A stretch of 9,341 bases of DNA. Origin: Competibacteraceae bacterium UBA2792 (GTDB lineage Bacteria; Pseudomonadota; Gammaproteobacteria; Competibacterales; Competibacteraceae). Within the stretch, counting starts at the first letter, position 1; each line of letters begins with the position of its first letter. The position numbers and the translations under genes were made by a program. The notes beneath the pieces were generated by a model. That model saw only the letters and a list, made by a program, of their open reading frames with translations, was not told the origin of the DNA and did not search any database. Positions 5,905-9,341 of the stretch are shown here, one piece after another. The stretch covers positions 1 to 9,341 of the forward strand of contig DEHU01000014.1 of NCBI GenBank assembly GCA_002352125.1. The letters are read 5' to 3'.

Positions 5905-7402
5905 GTCGCCATCCGTCGCTGCATCTGGCGATAGCGACCTCTCCGGTCGCGATTATGTCCTGTTGGCAGCGATAGTTCTTTTATTGCCGCCGCTGCGGTT
6001 TTTCATCGCCCAGGCCGGCGGTTTCGACTTACACTTCGACGAGGCTCAGTATTGGGAATGGTCGCAACGGCTCGACTGGAGCTACTACTCCAAGGGCCCG
6101 CTGATCGCTTGGCTGATCGCGTTGAGCACGGCGCTGTTCGGTCAAGGCGAATGGCAGGTTCGGCTGTTCGCCTGGTTGGCTTACGATACGTTCTTGATTC
6201 TGCTGTTTTGCTTCGCATACCAGTTTTGGCAAAGCCGCCGGGCCGGCTGGTGGGCCGTGGCGCTGGGTTTGACCACACCGCTGTTTTTCCCGCTCGGCCA
6301 AGTGATCACGACCGACGTATTTCTGTTCGTCTGCTGGACCTGGGCGCTGTGGGCCGCCTGGCGGGCGCTGTATCGACAGCAGGATTTCGCCTGGTACGAG
6401 CTCGGCTTGGCGGTCGGCATCGGCGGCTTAGCCAAGTTCAGCATCGGGTTGCTGCCGTTCTTTCTGGGACTGGGCCTGCTAGCGGCCGAGCGCAGCCGCC
6501 GCGAGTTGCGCCGCTGGCCGCCCTGGGGCGGCGTGTTGCTAGCCCTGCTGCTCGTCGGTCCGGTCGTTTTGTGGAACGCCAACCACGGTTGGGTGATGTT
6601 CCGCCACGAGCAAGGTCATGTGCTCGGCGTAGCCGAAGAGGGAGGCTGGCAGGAGAACGCCAACGATCTGCTGGAATTCGTGGGCGGGCAATGGCTGGCG
6701 TTGTCGCCGCTCGTCGCCGTGGCGCTGTTTCGCGCGCTGGGACATCCGCCGCGTCCGGGGGCGCAGCGGTTGCTGTGGGGATTGTCGCTGGCCGTGTTAG
6801 CGTTTTTTCTCGCCAAGGCTACCGTCAGCAAAGTACAGATGAACTGGCCGGCTCCCGCTTATATCGGTTTGCTGGTTTTGTTCGCCGGCCAGATCGATAC
6901 CTTGACTATCGGCTGGCAGCGATTGGTTTCAATCGGCATAGCCAGTTCCGTGGCGCTATTGATCGTCGCCCTTTTTCCGATGCTAGTAGGGCTATCGCCG
7001 GCCAAAGCACCGTTTAAAGATTTGCGCGCATGGGCGGAGCCTATCGAGACGGTCGCCCGGCAGGCTGGAACGGCCGGGTTCCTGATGGTTCCCAGCTACC
7101 ACCTGGCAGGAAGGGTCGCGTTTTATTGGCCAGAACGGCTATCGGTCTATCCGGTCGCCGAAAACCGCCGGTTCAGCCAGCACGATTTTTGGCCTGGTAT
7201 CGAACGAGAAATTGGACGAAACGGCATTTACGTCACGACGGGCGGCCAATTGCCGTCGCGGGTGAGGGAAGCCTTCGCCGACTGCCAACCGCTACCGCCA
7301 GTACCAGCCTCTGGCCCGGACGGCCACGTTTTGCGGACGCTATATTCGTGGCGTTGCGAACGTTACCGATCTACCGCTTGGCCCAAGCCGACCACTTACT
7401 AA
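5897..7402 (+). CDS. ArnT/PMT-like GT39 membrane glycosyltransferase (second copy)
   Basis: A 501-residue multi-spanning protein of the GT39/PMT_2 type. After a short hydrophilic N-terminus and a first membrane segment (about 19-40) comes the acidic loop FDLHFDEAQYWEW with the D48-E49 pair expected at the catalytic site, then the family-typical RLDWSYYSKGPLIAWLIA (the usual SKPP reads SKGP), QVRLFAWL, FPLGQVITTDVFLF, GLAKFSIGLL near 177-186 and NANHGWVMFRHEQGH. Later segments include VSKVQMNWPAPAY and a C-terminal hydrophilic domain of about 120 residues. It is clearly a different subfamily from the first copy (880-2514): shared topology and DE motif, but little alignable sequence beyond them. 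It would use a polyprenyl-phosphate sugar, possibly the product of the GT2 domain encoded directly upstream, with which it overlaps by eight bases. Acceptor (lipid A, glycan or protein) unknown. Confidence 0.88.
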   Translation: MVESPSVAASGDSDLSGRDYVLLAAIVLLLPPLRFFIAQAGGFDLHFDEAQYWEWSQRLDWSYYSKGPLIAWLIALSTALFGQGEWQVRLFAWLAYDTFLILLFCFAYQFWQSRRAGWWAVALGLTTPLFFPLGQVITTDVFLFVCWTWALWAAWRALYRQQDFAWYELGLAVGIGGLAKFSIGLLPFFLGLGLLAAERSRRELRRWPPWGGVLLALLLVGPVVLWNANHGWVMFRHEQGHVLGVAEEGGWQENANDLLEFVGGQWLALSPLVAVALFRALGHPPRPGAQRLLWGLSLAVLAFFLAKATVSKVQMNWPAPAYIGLLVLFAGQIDTLTIGWQRLVSIGIASSVALLIVALFPMLVGLSPAKAPFKDLRAWAEPIETVARQAGTAGFLMVPSYHLAGRVAFYWPERLSVYPVAENRRFSQHDFWPGIEREIGRNGIYVTTGGQLPSRVREAFADCQPLPPVPASGPDGHVLRTLYSWRCERYRSTAWPKPTTY

Positions 7403-7418
7403 AATCCTCCACCACCCT

Positions 7419-7423
7419 AAGGA
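7419..7423 (+). promoter_or_regulatory. Ribosome-binding site of the HIT gene
   Basis: AAGGA lies 11 bases before the ATG at 7435 and four bases before an ATG at 7428. The ATG at 7428 opens a different frame with no family resemblance, so the start at 7435 is used although the spacing is long. Confidence 0.45.
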
Positions 7424-7434
7424 ACTCATGCACC

Positions 7435-7857
7435 ATGCCAGAATCCACCCACTGTATCTTCTGCAAGATCATCCGGGGCAACATTCCGGCGATCAAAGTT
7501 CACGAGGACGACCACACCTTGACCTTCATGGACATTCAGCCGGCCAGTCCGGGCCACGCGCTGGTGATTCCCAAAACCCATGCCGCCAACCTGCTGGAAA
7601 TCGCCGAGGCCGATCTGCTCGCCGCGACGCGAACCGTCCAGCGCGTCGCCCGCGCGGCGCAGAAAGCGTTGGCGCCAGACGGTATCCGGATCGTCCAGAC
7701 CAACGGAACCGCTGCCGGCCAGACCGTGTTTCACTATCATGTTCACATCATACCGATGCAGGAAGGACAACGGATTGGCACTCATGGCCGTGCCCTAGCC
7801 AATCCCGAAGAGCTCAAAGCGCTGGCGTCGCAAATTCGGGATGCTTTGGAACATTGA
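7435..7857 (+). CDS. HIT-family (HINT-like) nucleotide-binding hydrolase
   Basis: A 140-residue cytosolic protein, the normal length for a HIT-family member. The histidine triad is intact: H100-Y-H102-V-H104-I-I, the middle-to-last histidines carrying the nucleophile and phosphate-binding roles in the family. The N-terminal CIFCKIIRGNIPA (C7 and C10) is the usual zinc-ligand start of HINT-like proteins. DIQPASPGHALVIPKTH at 33-49 is also a hallmark stretch. Such enzymes split nucleoside phosphoramidates or dinucleotide polyphosphates. It begins 32 bases after the second GT39 gene and may be read from the same transcript, but it is a common housekeeping gene with no clear link to glycan work. 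Longer in-frame readings upstream run through the glycosyltransferase gene and are not the start. Confidence 0.93.
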   Translation: MPESTHCIFCKIIRGNIPAIKVHEDDHTLTFMDIQPASPGHALVIPKTHAANLLEIAEADLLAATRTVQRVARAAQKALAPDGIRIVQTNGTAAGQTVFHYHVHIIPMQEGQRIGTHGRALANPEELKALASQIRDALEH

Positions 7858-7883
7858 TCGCATCGATCACCTTCGGTGGAAGG
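7855..7883. repeat. Two back-to-back hairpins between the HIT and GFA genes
   Basis: Hairpin one: TGATCG, loop CAT, CGATCA (7855-7869), its left arm including the HIT stop codon. Hairpin two: CCTTC, loop GGTG, GAAGG (7870-7883), directly adjoining. The right arm of the second contains the purine-rich GGAAGG that serves as ribosome-binding site for the GFA gene five bases later. No T-run follows, so this is not a strong terminator. The structures may reduce translation of the GFA gene or just be chance; the arms are short. Confidence 0.4.
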
Positions 7884-7888
7884 CTCGC

Positions 7889-8269
7889 ATGAAAACCTAC
7901 AGGGGAAGCTGCCATTGCGGGCAGGTAAAATTTGAAATCGAGACTAACCTCAAAATAGTGGTCGCATGCAATTGCTCGATCTGCACCAAAAAGGGCGTGC
8001 TGCATCATCGAGTGGCTCCAGAGCGATTCAGGCTTTTGTCCGGCGGCGATTCGCTTTCCCTGTACCGGTTCGATTCGAAAGTCGCGAAGCACTGGTTCTG
8101 CAAGCACTGCGGTATTCATCCGTTCAGCAATCCCAGAGCGGCCCCGAAGATGTACAGCATCAACGTTCGTTGCCTGGATGATTTCGATCTGGAAATCGCC
8201 GACATAGAAATCAGAAAATTCAATGGCCGGAATTGGGAGGAAGCAATCAAATTGCTAAAGCTAGACTGA
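7889..8269 (+). CDS. GFA/CENP-V-type zinc protein
   Basis: A 126-residue protein of the GFA family (named after glutathione-dependent formaldehyde-activating enzyme; also the CENP-V fold). The zinc-ligand set is complete: C8-x-C10-G near the start, C27-x-C29-x2-C32 in ACNCSICTKKG, and C71-x2-C74 in FCKHCGIHPF. The ATG at 7889 is preceded by GGAAGG at a spacing of five bases and gives the standard family start (TYRGSCHCGQVKFE); an in-frame ATG at 7841 would lie inside the HIT gene. The enzyme activity of most family members is unproven, so formaldehyde chemistry is only a possibility. GC content is lower here than in the upstream block, an intermediate step toward the AT-rich right end. It lies 31 bases after the HIT gene on the same strand. 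Confidence 0.9.
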   Translation: MKTYRGSCHCGQVKFEIETNLKIVVACNCSICTKKGVLHHRVAPERFRLLSGGDSLSLYRFDSKVAKHWFCKHCGIHPFSNPRAAPKMYSINVRCLDDFDLEIADIEIRKFNGRNWEEAIKLLKLD

Positions 8270-8385
8270 CCACCTACCAAGAACAACGATCTACGAGATT
8301 AAACGATAACGCAATAGACGTTATCAAAAACTTGAGCACTCCTCTCTATTAGGGCTATCCATATTCATATCTAACAGTCAATTAT
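8270..8385 (+). other. AT-rich intergenic gap, likely holding the pseudopilin promoter
   Basis: This is the longest gene-free stretch in the window (116 bases) and is strikingly AT-rich. It holds the inverted repeat at 8305-8325. A weak sigma-70-like candidate is TTGAGC at 8332-8337 with TATCCA starting 18 bases later (8356-8361); neither half is a good match, and TATTAG at 8347-8352 is an alternative -10. No convincing ribosome-binding site precedes the ATG at 8386. A promoter here is inferred from the change in composition and gene theme more than from the motifs. Confidence 0.3.
8305..8325. repeat. Perfect 7-bp inverted repeat in the AT-rich gap
   Basis: GATAACG, seven-base spacer CAATAGA, CGTTATC. 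The arms are perfect. It is followed by A-residues rather than T on the + strand, so a terminator for the GFA gene is unlikely, though reading leftward it is followed by CGTTTAAT, a poor T-run. A dyad of this size just upstream of a candidate promoter could be an operator. Confidence 0.45.
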
Positions 8386-8883
8386 ATGACTAATTATACT
8401 ATTCAGTCCGCAGATGATACACGAACGAAAAGAAAAAAACACTGCGGGTTTACGTTAGTCGAGCTGCTATTGGCGCTCGTCATTAGCGGGATTTTAGCAC
8501 TTATCGCGGCAACAACATATAGTGGCTATAGAGATCGCTTAAAAATTGGACAAGCGAAGAATGACATCCTTATTATTGAGTCAAAAATTGAACGTTTTTA
8601 TACTGTTAATTTTAAATATCCCGAATCTCTCAGCGAATTGCCAGAACAAGCCCCATCGTTGGACCCGTGGGGAAATCCCTATCAATACTTAAACATAACC
8701 ACCGCCAAGGGAAAAGGCAAGCTCAGAAAAGATCACAACTTGGTCCCTTTAAATACTGATTACGATCTATACAGTATGGGCAAAGATGGCAAAAGCGTAT
8801 CTCCATTAACAGCTAAAGCCAGTCGAGACGATATTGTGCGGGCGAACAACGGTGGATTTGTTGGATTGGCTTCCGAGTATTGA
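8386..8883 (+). CDS. GspG-like type II secretion/type IV pilus pseudopilin
   Basis: A 165-residue pseudopilin precursor. A 21-residue charged leader (ending KRKKHCG) precedes the prepilin-peptidase site G21|F22-T-L-V-E26, with the required glutamate at mature position 5, and a hydrophobic helix follows (about 22-44). The globular part carries GspG hallmarks: SKIERFYTVNFKYPESLSEL, DPWGNPYQY at 93-101, and YDLYSMGKDGKS at 126-137, the loop that binds calcium in the GspG major pseudopilin. Between these blocks lies a lysine-rich insert (about 105-122) longer than I would expect in a typical GspG. The leader is also longer than the usual 6-10 residues. No other secretion gene is visible, so this is a lone member here, perhaps not part of a full type II system. 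The DNA is far richer in AT than the glycosyltransferase block. A membrane sensor gene follows in the same frame after tandem stops. Confidence 0.87.
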   Translation: MTNYTIQSADDTRTKRKKHCGFTLVELLLALVISGILALIAATTYSGYRDRLKIGQAKNDILIIESKIERFYTVNFKYPESLSELPEQAPSLDPWGNPYQYLNITTAKGKGKLRKDHNLVPLNTDYDLYSMGKDGKSVSPLTAKASRDDIVRANNGGFVGLASEY

Positions 8884-8907
8884 TAGTTAAGATTGATCAC
8901 CCAGCTC

Positions 8908-9341
8908 ATGAGAATAGAAACACTTTTTCTCCGCAGCAAAGTGGCAAGAAGAATATTCTTGTTATTCGTCATTTCAGCTTTAATTCCTGTCACGTTATTA
9001 GCTATTTTATCATTTAAGCAAGTTAACAACTTAATCTCAAAACAACAATATGACCAGCTCAGGCAGTTAAATAAGCAATACGGTTTAGCAGTCCTTGATC
9101 GCTTGCTATTACTAAAAACGCAAATCAGTTGGATCGCTCAATATCTTCATCAGGAAGATTTATCGGAGAATTTGATAGAAAACAATAAATTCAATCTAAA
9201 AACAAACCAGGGTTTCAAACAGATAGGATTGATTACTGACACGAACCAGCCCACGTTCCTGTTGGAAAATATTGGAAAATTAGCAGCGATCATTCAGACA
9301 GAGCAAGATTATCTTAAAGCCATCCGATTACCCACAAACTC
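8908..9341 (+). CDS. N-terminal part of a membrane sensor/signalling protein (cut by window edge)
   Basis: An open frame of 144 codons running off the right edge. After a basic start (MRIETLFLRSKVARR) there is one strong membrane segment (about 15-37, IFLLFVISALIPVTLLAIL) followed by a helical, glutamine-rich stretch (FKQVNNLISKQQYDQLRQLN) and then a presumably periplasmic sensing region with LLLLKTQISWIAQYL. The RSKVARRIFLLFV...LIP start resembles the N-termini of proteobacterial sensor proteins that end in GGDEF/EAL or histidine-kinase modules; the output domain lies outside the window, so the class is not established. The ATG at 8908 lacks a good ribosome-binding site; a TTG at 8893 in frame is possible. 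The frame is the same as that of the upstream pseudopilin, separated by TGA TAG, with a 24-base gap, so the two are likely co-transcribed. AT-rich like its neighbour. Confidence 0.7.
   Translation, partial: MRIETLFLRSKVARRIFLLFVISALIPVTLLAILSFKQVNNLISKQQYDQLRQLNKQYGLAVLDRLLLLKTQISWIAQYLHQEDLSENLIENNKFNLKTNQGFKQIGLITDTNQPTFLLENIGKLAAIIQTEQDYLKAIRLPTN

Noticed and set aside
880..7402. An aminoarabinose (arn) lipid A operon
   Set aside because: ArnT-like and ArnC-like enzymes are present, but arnA, arnB and arnD genes are missing from the window and gene order differs. GT39 and GT2 families serve many sugars, so arn symbols are not justified.
7030..7434. Long N-terminal extension of the HIT protein
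   Set aside because: It overlaps the C-terminal coding part of the second glycosyltransferase; the family-standard N-terminus with CIFCKII begins at 7435, right after AAGGA.
8305..8335. Intrinsic terminator after the GFA gene
   Set aside because: The stem is only 7 bp with three G-C pairs and is followed by A rather than T on the coding strand.
1..9341. CRISPR array, tRNA, rRNA, insertion sequence or phage genes
   Set aside because: No regularly spaced direct repeats, cloverleaf-like runs, transposase motifs or phage structural motifs were seen on either strand by eye.

Overview
The window looks like a chromosomal segment of a high-GC gammaproteobacterium. A Chromatiales-, Competibacter- or Methylococcales-like lineage is my guess from gene content and codon use; nothing here fixes the genus. 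All confidently called genes lie on the + strand and are tightly packed, and the last kilobase is clearly richer in AT than the rest.

Left part (1-853): a possible gene fragment at the left edge (strand uncertain), a 7-bp perfect hairpin, then a secreted DUF3108-family protein.

Central block (880-7402): five membrane-protein genes that overlap, abut or nearly abut. In order: an ArnT/PMT-like GT39-type glycosyltransferase; a PAP2 lipid phosphatase; a flippase-like integral membrane protein of the LPG-synthase-TM (UPF0104/YbhN-type) family; a single long ORF that joins a second PAP2 phosphatase to a polyprenyl-phosphate GT2 glycosyltransferase with two C-terminal membrane segments; and a second, dissimilar ArnT/PMT-like glycosyltransferase. 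Together these fit a lipid-linked sugar pathway. The GT2 domain would load a sugar onto undecaprenyl phosphate, a membrane protein may help move the carrier, the two GT39 enzymes would transfer sugar to acceptors on the periplasmic face, and the PAP2 enzymes would dephosphorylate lipid carriers or lipid A-like acceptors. The substrates cannot be read from sequence. The PAP2-GT2 fusion is the most unusual object in the window.

Right part (7435-9341): a HIT-family nucleotide hydrolase, then a GFA/CENP-V-type zinc protein, separated by two back-to-back small hairpins. After a 116-bp AT-rich gap holding an inverted repeat come a GspG-like pseudopilin with a clear prepilin-peptidase site and, in the same reading frame after tandem stop codons, the N-terminal part of a membrane sensor protein cut by the window edge. 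The last two genes have a composition unlike the rest and may have been acquired separately. No tRNA, rRNA, CRISPR array, insertion sequence or phage gene was seen.
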